Source of the DNA: Ptiloglossa arizonensis
Lineage: Eukaryota > Arthropoda > Insecta > Hymenoptera > Colletidae
DNA length: 64,000 bases
Reading direction: 5' to 3'
NCBI RefSeq assembly: GCF_051014685.1
Contig: NC_135055.1
Span: 16,666,001-16,730,000, forward strand
The first letter of the stretch is position 1. Every line of letters begins with the position of its first letter. Below the pieces are notes generated by a model. That model was given only the letters and a program-made list of their open reading frames with translations, did not search any database and was not told where the DNA came from. Shown here piece after piece: positions 1 through 11,870 of this stretch. Made by a program: the position numbers and the translations under genes.

Positions 1-358
1 AGACCACGGGGGTGTGAGTCGGTGGGTGGTAAGGGGGTTGCTTTAGTTCGCTCATCAGAAACCACTGCATGAGTCGCGGCTCAAATGAAATTGCCGCTAT
101 AAAAATGATGCCCGTGTATATGCCCCGGGTATTAGGTAGCCGGAAAGCCCGTTCCTATACGGACCTCTTTTGGGATTCGCTCTTCCGGCCGATGCACCGC
201 GTACACTCCTCGATAAAAATTGCTTTTTCGATCTTGGAGGACACCGTTTCTCTCCAGTGTCCGCCACCTCGTTTCCTGGATATTACTTATCGGGTATTCA
301 GACTCCGATAACGCGGCTCGATTTCCTCGAGAACAAGGATTTTACAGCCCTCGCCGGC

Positions 359-366
359 TATAAAAG
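359..366 (+). promoter_or_regulatory. TATA-box-like word
   Basis: TATAAAAG lies in a GC-rich context, the arrangement expected of a core promoter. No initiator of the insect TCAGT type sits 25-35 bases downstream and no convincing exon follows, so it may well be chance. Confidence 0.12.
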
Positions 367-549
367 GGCGAGCAACACCCCGGCAACCGGAGAGTCTTCA
401 CCGGGGTTGATTTATTTCACGTGGCGGCCATCTTGATCATCTTATTAACGCAGAAATCTCGCAACGTTGCGAACTCTCGCCACCGGGGTGTCTGATCCTC
501 GGTGATTTATTTCGCGCAACGAATAACTCGGTCGCGTTATTAGACCTCC

Positions 550-575
550 AGCGTGGGTCAAAACGGACCCACGCT
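550..575. repeat. 10-bp hairpin, GGGTC-N6-GACCC copy 1
   Basis: AGCGTGGGTC and GACCCACGCT are perfectly complementary arms around the six-base loop aaaacg. The inner GGGTC-N6-GACCC core recurs at 679, 18718, 31542 and 40260 with the same spacing. It could be a dimer binding site or a relic of a transposon subterminal palindrome. Confidence 0.7.
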
Positions 576-678
576 TGCGAAAACCTCAATCTCGCGGAAT
601 CGCGACGAGCGAATTGAACATTTCCTTTAGAAATCGATAAGGTGATCGATGGAATGATAAAACGGAAGGAGAACAGCC

Positions 679-694
679 GGGTCTACACTGACCC
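679..694. repeat. GGGTC-N6-GACCC copy 2
   Basis: Five-base perfect arms around the loop tacact, only 104 bases after copy 1. Apart from the arms the flanks differ from copy 1, so this is not simply a local duplication. Confidence 0.55.
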
Positions 695-1013
695 AGACAT
701 GGTTATCTCAAAGTAATCTTCAAAACTACGTCGCACATTCCCTCTCTCCCCGGATATCTGTAATATAATTAATAATCGTACTTCCTTCGATCAGATCGGT
801 CGTATATTTGAAACTTAACCAGCGTCCGTGAAATGTAGTCCGATTTTCGTGGAAAGTTAACGCACAATGTATCCGAGAAATCGTTGACCCCTCGTAATAT
901 CGTCCAGAGGCCAGGATTTCCGACAGCCGGGCAACGAGTCCACCTGCGGCAGCCTATCCGCCTCGCGAGTAAGCGCGTGTAAAGGGCACGGACACACGAA
1001 GATAGCGCTCACG

Positions 1014-1075
1014 AGGGAGGAGGGCGGCAGACGGGGGTTAAGGGAGGGGGATGGGAAGGGGCAGGGGGCAGGGTG
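1014..1075 (+). other. G-run block, likely G-quadruplex former
   Basis: Eight or more runs of three to five G separated by one to eight bases lie on the + strand. This satisfies the usual G3+N1-7 quadruplex pattern several times over. Confidence 0.75.
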
Positions 1076-1845
1076 AGCACGTTCATTTTTCTTTTACATT
1101 CGCGAGCGCGGAAAGAAAAATCACCGGTTCTCATTACGCTCGACACGTAGGCAGCTTTATGAGTCTCTCCCCTCTTCCTGGACGTTCAACCCTCGCGCCG
1201 TGTCTTCCTCGACTCGCACCCCGCCAACCCCCTTTCGTGCCTCCTTCTCCCCCGCACCTGACCCCCCCGAACCCCCCTACGGTCCGTGCCGCGCGGCGCA
1301 AGAAGAAGATATTATTTATTTCGTAAATTAACTCCCCGGCCGTGGCGAACGTGACTGGAAAATCCTTCGTAGTTTCGCGCCGTGCTTTTCCGCTTTTATT
1401 AATCGCCGCCATTCGCCTGGCTAAGAACCAGCCTCGATCCCTTTTTGTCTTCCCGCTGCCTCTGACCCCGCCGTTACCACCACCCCGTCCGCCAACCACC
1501 CCGGAAGCCAACCGATGGGTCCGCCCCATTGTGACGCGTAATTAGAAGGGCGGACGAGACGCGCCGCGACGCGACGCGCGGGTGGTGGCACATTGCACAC
1601 GTCAGAGACCGATTTATAGGCGCGCTGAAATGTCTAGCGTTTCCAAATGATCGATTCTTAACGTTATTGTTACCATTCGAAGTCCTCCGGACGCGCAGAG
1701 TGTACTTTGGTACCTCTACGATAAGAGCTCGACGATAGATTTGGAGGTTAGTATGGAACTATTAACGAAAAGAGGCTCGTGGACGGATTCTTCGTGAAAA
1801 ACTGAATAAAACACGTGGAGAGAAGTTTCTCGATACGAGGCTCCG
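1076..1845. other. CpG- and C-rich unique DNA
   Basis: This block contains runs of C at 1215-1281 and again near 1465-1505, and a CGCG-dense stretch near 1558-1582. Open frames on both strands come from the lack of A/T-rich stop codons and are not credible genes. Confidence 0.5.
1215..1281 (-). other. C-run block, G-quadruplex pattern on the minus strand
   Basis: Runs of four to seven C recur across about 65 bases, so the minus strand carries a quadruplex pattern. It lies about 140 bases from the G-run block on the + strand and could pair with it. Confidence 0.65.
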
Positions 1846-1941
1846 TTTCGGAGAAAATTAATTTTGAATATTTTTGGGGCACGCTGGCCCAACTTTCGAG
1901 GAAAATCAAGTTTGAATATTTCCGGTCGCGCTGCTGTTCAT
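1846..1941. repeat. 48-bp tandem duplication
   Basis: Two diverged copies start at 1846 and 1894, each beginning with tttcg and containing gaaaat followed by tttgaatattt. G-rich sequence lies to the left and C/A-rich sequence to the right (1960-2060). Confidence 0.6.
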
Positions 1942-3842
1942 AAATACTCTTATAATCTACCACCATAGATGCTCAGGAACACCGGCACGAGAAACAACGA
2001 ATAAACACCTCCGTGACGTAATACCCCAAAAAATGTAATTCACGTGCCCCGAAAACGTTCAAACCCCATTTTCTCGGAAACGAAGACTCGTATCGAAAAA
2101 AAGTATCTTACATTTTTTACGCATTTTTACACCACGAATCCTATGACGCATTAACCAATTACGTAGCACCATGTGTATCCGCGTTCTAAGGAGAAACGAA
2201 ACCGATCGATCCGGTATATTTCCCCCCGGTTGGTAGGAGTCTGAAAATTGTTTTCTTTCCGTGTTTATCAACGCAAGATGGTTCCCGTTGGCCCGCGCGA
2301 ATCCAATACGGATCCCCTGGCCGTCTGCCGGTCGTCTCCGAGCTGCGATTCCCATAATTAAGCTCCATTTCTCGCGGCTGCCGCGGCACGGTGTGAGTCA
2401 CGGTGCGTGCGTGACGCGCAAGCCAAGGATCGCTTCCACTGTCCCTCATTTATATTTCGCTGATTGCCGTTATTCCTTCCGATTCATTAACTTCGGCCGC
2501 ATCCACCCGACGTGCCCTTATCTGCCGCCGGATGGGGCGGGGGGCGGAGGAAGGGCGGCCGGGACAGAAACGAATCGCCACGAAGAAATAATGTACGTAA
2601 CTTAATTACCGATATAGGCGGAGAGGGATAAAGGAATAAATGATGGTGAAGAGATATATCCGTGGTGCATCGGCAAATGGTCGCGGCGTGTACCGCGTCT
2701 GCGTTCGTACAAGTATGGCCGTTGGCTCTCCGCGCGTAAATAGCAACGTTTTCTCGATTAGAGCGAAATATACCGGGAATAACAGCCCCCTTGCGCGCGT
2801 AATTTAAATATCACCGTATCGTTCGTCTCGTTAGAACACCTTCCTTTTGTTCCATCGTTGGAAAATAATCACCATCGGGCGAAATTGTTTCCTGGTAACA
2901 TTAATTCGCGGAACGATGGAGAGCACGGTACGATTTAAATGGAGAATTCTCTTCCACGAATTCGACGATTGGAATGTTAACAAAGTAGAAGTTCAATCGA
3001 CGTTGTGACTTCGTCGTACAAGTATCCTGTTTATTTCTTTTTCGAAGTGTACTTTCGTCGTCAATTTTTCTAAAGAGGACTCGAATCGGGAGTACAATCT
3101 TCCGAGTTGTGATTACCGTCTTTCAACTACCGAATCTCAAACTATGATCAACCACCAAGGTCAACAATATCGTCATCTCTCGCCTAGATGTTTCCAGTTA
3201 AATCCTACCCAACACACCAAAGACTTCTCCAACAACGAACCAAGATCTATCGATCGAAAGATTTCCCCACCAGAGGAGACTCTTCGACATTTTGAAACAC
3301 GATTCATCGATAGAAACGAAATGAACGATCGATGGAATCTTCTCAGCGATGAAACGCAACAAGCCCAGGAAATCGTGATCCACGTAATAAAATAATCCGA
3401 GGCACGCATTTCGAGCTGGCCCCAAAGAGGGGAAAAGAGACGGAGAACGGAAAGAGGAGGAGGGACGCAGAAGGGGCCCCGCTTTGGATATAATCACGGG
3501 TCGCAATCGGGATCGACGCTGTTATTACTGTCCGTCCGTGAAAAATGGTTTCCCCAAACAAATTTCTGGGAGAAAAGGGGAGGTCGATTAGGGGCAGCGT
3601 GTAGCTTCACGTCGTTGTCTCGTCATAATTATCGTGTTACGTTGTTACGCATCGTCTCGGCAATTATGACGATCGGTCGCTTCGAGCCCGGGGAAAGGAG
3701 AGTGCGAGAAGGGGGTCTGCCCCCCTTGAAAAGAATCGAGAAATCCTAGAACGTTTCTCGCTGGCGTGTTTCCGCCGCGCGACTGAGTCCCCGTGGGGAT
3801 TTTGGAAATTGTTAGGGCCGCGAAACGGCCTGCGGTCTCGGT
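1942..3842. other. Unique DNA, CpG-rich with a C/A-rich segment
   Basis: No gene seen. A G-rich cluster at 2530-2556 fits a quadruplex pattern. Positions 3120-3260 are strongly C/A-rich (hand count of 3181-3240: 5 G, 20 C) and carry a spurious 83-codon frame. Positions 3420-3480 are almost pure purine. Confidence 0.5.
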
Positions 3843-3932
3843 CCTATACAAATCATTCCCCGGGCGTATACTTACGGCGGAGCGTCGTCGCGGTCGCAAC
3901 GAGTATACAAATCATTTCACCGGCCTGTACTT
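3843..3932. repeat. Two 30-bp copies, 59 bp apart
   Basis: The word tatacaaatcatt starts at 3845 and 3904 and is followed in both by a C-rich then tgtac/tatac segment. The spacer contains no third copy. Confidence 0.65.
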
Positions 3933-3940
3933 TTTCGAGA

Positions 3941-3972
3941 TGGCGGCGGTGGCGGCGGTGGCGGCGCCGCCG
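3941..3972. repeat. GGCGGT short tandem repeat
   Basis: About five units of a GGCGGT-type hexamer. In one phase they read as an Ala/Val run, but neither an open context nor splice sites make this look coding. Confidence 0.6.
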
Positions 3973-4529
3973 TCAGGAAAACGATAAAAGTCTCCGGTGC
4001 GAGAGAGGAGCCACTCTGGTCCAGTGGCCCCGTCCACGCGAGGGTAGGGAGCTTGTTATTAAGTCAAGACGTGTACCAACTACAATGAGAGAAGAATTAT
4101 GTTTTGTTCTCGGTAGACGATCCACTATCGAATATTACACGGTCGAACGTTGATTCGCGTTTCCATGGTAGTGATCGAGACACCGAGGTTTAGTGACTTT
4201 TGAAATTTTTGTCAGCGATTTTGGATATGTTTCGTTTGTTTAGGTAAGACGGTGCGGGTCGTTGGAATTTGTTCGGTCATTGTCAGCTGTAAGGAATATG
4301 TGTGAATGTTTTAAAGAGGGGTTCGAATATAAATACGTGAGGTAAGTTTTATTTTAGTGGTACTCGAATTGATGGGGCATTTTCTGTTTGGAAAGATTCT
4401 AGAGAAATGGGTGTGAGATAATTGCATCCTTGTTGTTGGAGGTTATGATTTTATCAACTTTCAAATTTTTATATTTAATAGTGTTTATAATTATCGCTCT
4501 ATACAATTTGAGCTCAGTTCTGGGTAAAA
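3973..4529. other. G/T-rich left flank of a compositional switch
   Basis: No gene seen. A hand count of 4201-4380 gives 53 G and 15 C on the + strand, against 22 G and 44 C at 4621-4800. The switch lies near 4400-4500, just left of the tandem array. Confidence 0.6.
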
Positions 4530-5060
4530 AGTGCTCGTTCAAATCATGACTCTCCCTCGTTAGGAGACATCTTTCAATTTCCCGCCAATACATTCCTATA
4601 GAACACCGATTCGTCGAGAATATTACTCCTACATTTGCAAGAAGAATCGCCTTTTACACTTTGAGTTCAATTTCATTCAAAAAACATTCGTCGAAATAAT
4701 GACCTTCCTTCGTTAGGAGACATCTTTCAATCTCCCGCCAATACATTCCTATAGAACATCGATTCGTCGAGCATATTACTCCTACATTTGCAAGCAGAAT
4801 CACCCTCTACACTTTGCGTATAGATTCATGCAAGAAGCATTCGTCGAATCGATGACCTTCCTCAGGAGGTCCATCTTTCAATCTCCCTCCAATACATATC
4901 TACAAAACATCATAATTCGTCGAGTACATTACTCCTACATTTACAAGCAGAATCACCCTCTACATTTTGAGTAAAGATTCGTGCAAAAAGCATTCGTCGA
5001 AACGACGACCTTCTCTCGCCACCAAGACACCTTTCGACCTTCCACCTGTACATAACCACG
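4530..5060. repeat. Tandem array, about 153-bp unit, 4 copies
   Basis: The anchor taggagacatcttt is at 4561 and 4714, with diverged versions near 4864 and 5021. Shared segments include attcgtcga, tattactcctacattt and caagcagaatc. The first two copies are closest and similarity falls to the right. Confidence 0.85.
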
Positions 5061-6029
5061 ATGAATACCAATTCCTCGATCCATTCGAGTCCTATCGCGA
5101 CGAGTATCGCGCCGCGCGGGTCGTGTATCCCATTAGAAGCTAAAAAAAAATAAAGAACGATCTCTCCGTGTGCGTCCAATTCATCAAATAACGGTGGATT
5201 CGATTTTCATCCGGTGTTTCCTCCATTTGCGCGGGCAGCGCTCTAAGTTTCTTTCATCGTAGTCGCGTACACGGCTTTCAATTTCAAACAGTCGCGCCCA
5301 GCCGGATTATTAACCGGTTTTATATTACACCGGCTCGCGTTACGTTCATGTTTAATGCAATCGCGTTCATCCGCGATATTCCCCCGTGAAAGCGATTTTA
5401 TGCAGAGACGACCTATAGACGGGGTAGGAAGCTCGCCTCGGTGGAAAACGGGCACCGGTGAAATTGGTTCTCGGACGTCGTGTTGGAAAATTAATCGAAA
5501 ACGGAGTTAACATCGCGGCTTTGTAGAGGCGAGCCGACGATCTCGATTACACCGTGATCTATTAAAACGATCGACACACGAGCGTTTACCGAACGCGTCA
5601 CCGCGTGAAATTGTTCCCGGTGAACAGAGAAAGGTGTTTATGGAAGCTCGCTGCAAACGCGCGATCATTTTTTCATCCCACTGCGATCGCAGCCACGTCT
5701 TCGTTATTTTTTCGATCGGAGGAACACGATTGGAGTACACGATTCCCCGCGATGGACGAAAAAAATCATACGTATCGACTTTGAAGCCGTTTCTCCACCG
5801 TGAGCAATGTTTACACGTGTAGCACGCGGCAATGACACGCGAGATAAAGCATCATTTTACGGAGGCAGGATGTCGCACGCGACAATCGCGTTCCGTGTAA
5901 AATTGGATCTTCCAAGCGGATTTCTACTTAGATGATTCTACGCGTATCGTTCGAAATAAATAAATAGAGCAGCTGATACACATTTGAGGTTAGGTTAACG
6001 CGTTGCTTTGTTTGGATAGGTTTGTTCAG
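5061..6029. other. CpG-rich unique DNA
   Basis: No gene, RNA or repeat of note. Both strands are rich in tcg and cga words. The last 50 bases turn G/T-rich as the next repeat region begins. Confidence 0.5.
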
Positions 6030-6615
6030 ACCGGGTAACGTTTGGACAACGTGCAGCATATGGTAATAATGTTGCGAGAGACAAAGAGACGTTTCTATCG
6101 GGGCAACGCTTAAGCAACGTGTCTAGGAATCATTGGGAAACATTTAGACACGTCTGGGCAACCTTGGGCAACCTTGGGCAACGTTCAGGTGACACGTCTG
6201 GGGTAACATTAGGCAATATTTAGGCGATACGGAGTCATCCGAGCAAAGCAACGCGTTCACGCAACATTTATTTGTTTCGTTCGGGGAACAACGAAACGCA
6301 AGACGATTCGAACAGGTGACATTGAACGATATGTTGCATGCTACGTAAAAAACAAGCCACGTTGGACGACATGTGCCGTGCTACAAGTCGTTTGAGTAGA
6401 AACTTACCCGAACACTCCGTGTCACATGTTACTTAAATGTTCCCTTTTCTCGATATCACGTGTAACATGCCACGTATCGTCCAATGTCACCTGTTGTTTT
6501 GCAAACAAGACGAACGCAAACGTAACGAATACTTCGTGCCACGTTAACGTGTTATTTCGTTTGAAATAAGCCAATAATCAGCCAATGTTGCCCAAACATG
6601 TTACCTAAATCTTGC
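6030..6615. repeat. Foldback region with direct and inverted repeats
   Basis: A gcaac/gtaac-plus-ttgg word recurs on the left (for example ggtaacgtttggacaac at 6034-6054 and cttgggcaac twice at 6160-6180) and in inverted form on the right (gttgcccaaacatgttacc at 6586-6604). A better arm pair is 6311-6346 and 6461-6496, both reading aacaggtgacattg then acgata when oriented alike, with few mismatches and about a 115-base loop. It could be an old foldback transposon or an inverted array; no transposase is present. Confidence 0.6.
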
Positions 6616-7494
6616 CTCTATACAATTATACTTTGTCTGGTGCATCGTTGACGCGTGGTAAGTGTTCTCAAAGTGTCGTCTAGGTGGAAATACGCCTTAA
6701 CGCGTGTCGTGGCCAGCGAAATTGCAAAGATAGTTGAACGAAACGAAAGAAGGGGTCAGATTGGAACAAAATCGTTTCGATCTGGACGAAAAATTAAGGA
6801 GAACGGATGATTGCTCGCTTATTATTTCTTTTGACTCTGGATGGCTGGAGTCCAGTCCACGATAACGACGGGGGGATTTATATCCAGAAGGGCGATCGAT
6901 CGGCCCGATCGAACGATCCCCCGAGATATTTCCAATTTATTTATTACGCTTCCTTCGGTGAGTTACGCCAACAGGAAGCTGCTGTCGCGTTATTATCGCG
7001 GGAACGCGGTCAGCTCCGCGCTTTTTATCAGCGACGCATAATATCCGAAGCAGCGATGATAAACTGTTCCTCTTCGGCGCCTAATGGGATCACGTGGCCT
7101 GCATTATCCTTTATAGCCGTTTGGAAAACGAATCCGTTGGCTACATTGACTGTCACGAGGACTCGTATGCAAATTACGCGTCGATTTCAATCCGCGCAGG
7201 GAGTCCGTATTTAAACTGCACAGGGGGTTCCTCGGTCCTGGATAAATGTACAATTAAATTTTCATCTACGGAGATTTCGAACCGAGGATAGTATATTTTT
7301 TAGCGAAAGTGTGCGTTTTCTGTACGCGAAGCACAAGAAGGAAAATTAACTAAAGTTTAAGAGATGTTTAAAGATTTGAAGATTTGAAGATGTTTAGATT
7401 CAGGAGTATTAGTGTTATTTCTGGCATAATTTTCAATGTCACCAGAAACATTCTCGATAGTCAATTACTGGAATACTCTAGGGTTTCTACGGAA
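6616..7494. other. Unique DNA with a purine-rich tail
   Basis: No gene seen; the 135-codon frame at 6807-7214 has no recognisable motif. A ten-base agatttgaag word repeats three times at 7370-7392. Sequence is G-rich up to about 7420 and C/A-rich after, another switch just before an array. Confidence 0.5.
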
Positions 7495-8220
7495 AATCTC
7501 AAGTCTATCTAAATCGATTCCAAAGCGCTCAAAAGTCCCCCAAGATCGTCCTCCATCTAGACTAGATCGTGTAACTAAAAAGGAATGGTCCTCCAGCTTC
7601 GAATTGCACATTCTTATTTCAAAACCGACAAAACTGATCAATGTTATCCTAGTAAGATGACAAAACAATTTTTAAAGTGATCGAACAATTGTAATCCTTC
7701 AGTTACTCGACTAACTCAACCTCGAGCCTATCTAAACCAACTCCAGAACGTTCAAAAGTTCCCTAAGATCGTCCTCAGCTCCGAATTGCACATTCCTATT
7801 CCAAACTCAACAGAACTAGTCTATTTTATCCTCGAAGATGACAAAACAATCCTCAAAGTGATCGAGCAATAGTAATTCTTCAGCTATTCGACCAACTGAA
7901 CACCGAGCCTATCTACACCAACTCCAAAACGCTCGAAAGCCCCCAAGATCGTCCTCCATCTGTCCTCCAGCTCCGAATTGCACATTCTTATTCCAAAACG
8001 GACAAAACTGATCAATGTTATCCTCCTAATGTAACAAAACAATCCTGAAAGTGATCGAGCAATATCAATCCTTCGGTCACTCGATTAACCCAATCCCGAG
8101 TCTATCTAAACCGATTCTAAAGTCCCCCGAGATGGTCCTCCAGCTAGACCAGCTCGCGCAAGCAAAAAGAAATAGTCCCCCCTGAGCTCCGAATTGCATA
8201 TTCCTATTCCAAAACCAATA
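7495..8220. repeat. Tandem array, 181-223-bp unit, 4 copies
   Basis: Anchors related to aaaagtcccc are at 7531, 7754, 7935 and 8118. Shared segments include gatcgtcctcc, ctccgaattgcacattc, gacaaaacaat and agtgatcgagcaat. Copies differ in length through internal deletions and short duplications. Confidence 0.85.
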
Positions 8221-9078
8221 ATACCCACCCGACGCGTACGTGGCGAGGTGGAACGGTAACGACCCATCTAGAGGGGACGAGGTGAGCCCTGGCTGCCGTG
8301 GTGATTCAGGACGATCCCGCTTATTAAGTGGAGGCGAGTCCAGGGACGTGGAGGCCGGTGTATTATGGTCCCGCGGAGTGCCGGATGAGAAGATGGAGAT
8401 AGGTGGGTATACGCCAGCGCCGTGGCTCTCTTCGAACGCTCCACAAACCGCTATTATTTATATTAAGTTTAATGCAACTACGTGACTGAATCCTCCTGGC
8501 CGGCTGCCCCGCGCGGCCGCCAGCCCCCCCTGTATCATTAGTATACGCCTATTATTGCATTACTCCGTGCTCCGAACCGATGTAGCCAACGTGCGGCCGC
8601 GGTATTACAACGAGATGTGTGTATACCGGGTGGACGATGACCCTTGGGCCGCGCGAAAAACCGGACCCTCTCTCTTTCTCGCGTGCGCGTGCGCGTTCAC
8701 CGATCTCCTACGATCGTTGTCCGGGTACGCGTCTCTTATCGACAGCTTTCTTTCTTTCGAATACGCTAATGCAACGTGGCTCGTGTTAACGATCAGGTTC
8801 GCGTTAACGACGAGCCGCGCCGGTCTCGTCGCTCCGAATCGCCTCGTTCGCTCCGATATCTACTGTTACCGTTTCGTCTGGACCGGTTGTTCCAGGTGCT
8901 CCATTTTTTCACGCGCGTCAACGGGCTGACCCCGTGGGCTCGTTATGGCCGAACGACACGCATCTCGCGAAAATTATTCCCGGTCTCTCGCGAGACCAAG
9001 GCTACCCTTTTGTATTACAGATGCTCTCGTTCGTTCGCTGTTTATTCGCGATTCTTCCCGCGCGCGACTGACCAGACA
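8221..9078. other. CpG-rich unique DNA
   Basis: No convincing gene. Alternating purine-pyrimidine words such as gcgtgcgcgtgcgcg occur at 8680-8696. A cgYgttaacga word occurs twice at about 8786 and 8804. Confidence 0.5.
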
Positions 9079-9660
9079 TTTTTGACGATTGGTGGAGGTT
9101 TCTTGTTTTATGGAATCTTTGCATTATTGGCGTACACTTTTTGGATTTTTGGGTGCAGGATTTTTGGAGTTTCTTAGGAGATATTTTTTACGATTGGTGT
9201 TTTGGTAGTACAGGGTAGAGATTTCTCTTCTAGGTTTGGTCTCTATTTTTATGGAATCCTTTCATTATTGGCATATACTTTTTGTGTTGTTAGGTGCAGG
9301 ATTTTTGAAGTTTCTCATGAAATATTTTTGACGATTGGTGTTTTGGTAGTAGAGGGTAGAGATTTCTCTTCTAGGTATGGTCTCTATTTTTATGGAATCC
9401 TTGCATGATTATCATCCACTTTTTGTGTTTTTAGGTGCGGGATTTTTTGAGCTTCTCAGAAGATATTTTCGAGGATTGGTACTTTTACAGTAGAGGGTAG
9501 AAGTTTCTCTTGTAGACTTGGTTGCTATCTTCATGAAAACCTAACTGTTATCCTTTTTGTATTTTTGTGCACACAATTTTTAGAGATTATTAAAACACAC
9601 TTTTGAAGAATGGTGCTTTGGTAAATAGATAGAAATTTCTCTCGAAGCTTCGGTTTGCAA
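9079..9660. repeat. Tandem array, 141-bp unit, 4 copies
   Basis: The anchor tggaatc starts at 9111, 9252 and 9393, with a degraded copy near 9532. Units share gattggtgttttggtag, gggtagagatttctctt and tttttgtgtt. The array is G/T-rich (9241-9360: 28 G, 11 C by hand count), while 9661-9780 to its right has 11 G and 34 C. Confidence 0.9.
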
Positions 9661-10989
9661 AAAATTGGTTCTCCCATGGTAATTCCAAGTCTTCTTTCGC
9701 AGCCCCTCTACAATTACTTCCCACGACATCTAGAATTCAATATTCACAACTATATCATTCGATAAGCACATTTCTACACTCCTACACTCCAAACACCTCT
9801 TCTTATCGCCCTACTTAACAATAAAACTTCATCTTTTCGTACACACATTTCCACCGAAACTGGCCCCCAAAGAGAACTCCCTCCGTGCGTACACTCACAT
9901 CCCGTTCCAAGGTGCGCGGGATATTCCTTTCCCAAGGTACGGGCTACCGATTCCTCGTAAATCATTGTAATCCAAAATCGGGAATAAAAAGTTCTCCACG
10001 GAGCGCGATATTCCGTGCGCGGATTCGTCGACAAGGTACAATCGTTCTGGCAGCGCATAATTCCTAGAAAAGGGGTTCTATCGTCGGCATCGATAACGCG
10101 GCGTATATTCATGGCACGGGTCTCTCGGTACACGCTCACGTACAACGTTGAGTTGCCGAGAGTTTCGTGGAGGCGAGTTCACCGGTAATTTGCATGCGTC
10201 GGACCGCGAACGATAGAGTCGGTTGCGTTGCGTTGCGTATACCGTGTGTAAATTCTCCTTTCGCGAATTAATTTCACGGTGCTGATAAGGCGATCGGTGG
10301 AAAGTCTATTCGGTTCACGTGGCTCTCGAAAAGGCGGGCAATCGGAGGTGTTCCACGTGGTCTTTCTCTCTCTCTCGTTGAGCGAACGACGCTTTATTAG
10401 GTGCAAATTGCTATACACCGAGCTCGTTCCGTCCCATACCGTGTTCGTTGAGTTCGCGTTTCGCTCGTCGTTTCCGCTACGCGGGTGAGGATTTACAATT
10501 CGCGAATCATGCGAATTAGAGGTAATGGGCCCCGCGGCGGCCGGGTTACACGCGTTAAGGGGGTTACTACGTACCTTTACGCAGATCTGATTCCCCATCG
10601 ATTTCAATCGGCCCCGAACCGGGACAGTGTCGAGGACGGACAATGGAAAAACGATTCCATGGAGAACGAAATCGTCGCGCGTGACGATCCCTGTGTCTCG
10701 AACTATGCGATTTTCATCCGGATAGAATTCTCCTTTCGTTCGAGTTTCACCAACCAGGGAAAATGTTGATGGAGGAACAAATACGAAGGAAACGGGGTTT
10801 TTTTATATTTTGAACGAAGTGAAAGGAAACTTTTTTTTTTTGATATTTTAGAAAGAAAGGTTAGGTTCTTTTTTTATAGTTTATATTGTAGGTGTAATTT
10901 TGACCTGCTTTAATTGCAGAAACAACTTTGCGTTGCTTGTAGAGGTTTCGTATGAGATGATTTATCGATAGGAGGATGATTTTGTTGGA
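9661..10989. other. C/A-rich flank then CpG-rich unique DNA
   Basis: No gene seen. A short CT run lies at 10363-10378. At 10790-10870 a T-run followed by gatattttagaa-like sequence and gaaagg occurs twice, a minor A/T-rich duplication. Confidence 0.5.
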
Positions 10990-11480
10990 GTATTTCTTGT
11001 TGGATCTATTTTATAGATAATAGAGTTCGATGATTATTTTATGTCGAGAGAGTTATTGTTAGTTTAAAGTCTATCTTGATGGGGATTAGTATATTAATAT
11101 TTTGGAGTGTGGGAAAATTGTAGAAACTTGTGTAAAGTGTAATAACTCTTTGGGTATTTTGTGTCGCAAAAGTTACTGTTGGTTTGAGGCCCAAGTTGAC
11201 TGAAATTGTTCGTAACATTTTATGAACGAAAAGAATAAAATTGAGAGAAGAATATATCGAGTATGGAAAAGGTCTTTTGTATATTTTGGGGCATTTAAGA
11301 ATTGTAGAAACTTGTATAATTTTTCCTTCATTGGAATCTTTTCTTAGAAGCATAGTAATCCAAGATATAAATCTAGTAGAGTAATAGCATTGGACGCAAT
11401 GGAAACCAGAGATTACTTTATGTAGAGAGGCTTACTATTATTGGAAACTTATCGAGTTTAGCACTAGTATCTCGATCGGA
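10990..11480. repeat. Diverged tandem array, about 121-130-bp unit
   Basis: Related anchors (attttatgtcgag type) are at 11035, 11156 and 11415; the last gap fits two units with a degraded copy between. The word ttgtagaaacttgt occurs near 11116 and 11302. The strand is G-rich (11041-11220: 45 G, 15 C). Confidence 0.65.
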
Positions 11481-11683
11481 ACTCTCTCGAACAGTTCTAT
11501 TGATAACCATAAAGTACTATCTTCTAATCGTAACAATTTAAAAGAAAAAAGAAACAGAGCGATGCAATATTGATAAATATGAAATTACCTACCACAAGTG
11601 TTTCTCTTAGATCAGAGACGTTGACGATGGTTGCTAGATTATTCCACAACTATTTTTCTTTATTTTTCTTTCTTCCTCTATTT

Positions 11684-11870
11684 TTCTCTCAAAAAGTTCC
11701 AAATGAAAAATTCTCAAGTACATTTCCCACATAAGAAACTCCTACGACAGTAATTAAATTATTCAACAAACATTTTTCCCTCGAAAAGTTCCAAATGAAA
11801 AATTCTCAAGTACATTTCCCACATCGGAAACTCCCACCACAATAATTACATTATTCCACAATTAATTCCC
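11684..11870. repeat. 92-bp tandem duplication
   Basis: Two close copies share aaaagttccaaatgaaaaat and ctcaagtacatttcccaca, offset by 92 bases (11692 and 11784). The strand is C/A-rich (11701-11880: 14 G, 46 C), the reverse of the array just to the left. Confidence 0.9.

Larger units (their letters stand above)
1..1013. other. CpG-rich unique DNA, no gene seen
   Basis: No credible coding region is visible; the short open frames overlap in several phases and match no family I know. Two related stretches occur at about 397-420 and 484-520, each with an accggggt block followed by gatttatttc and a CpG-rich tail, which looks like an old local duplication. The block also holds a TATA-like word and two hairpins, listed separately. 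Confidence 0.6.
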
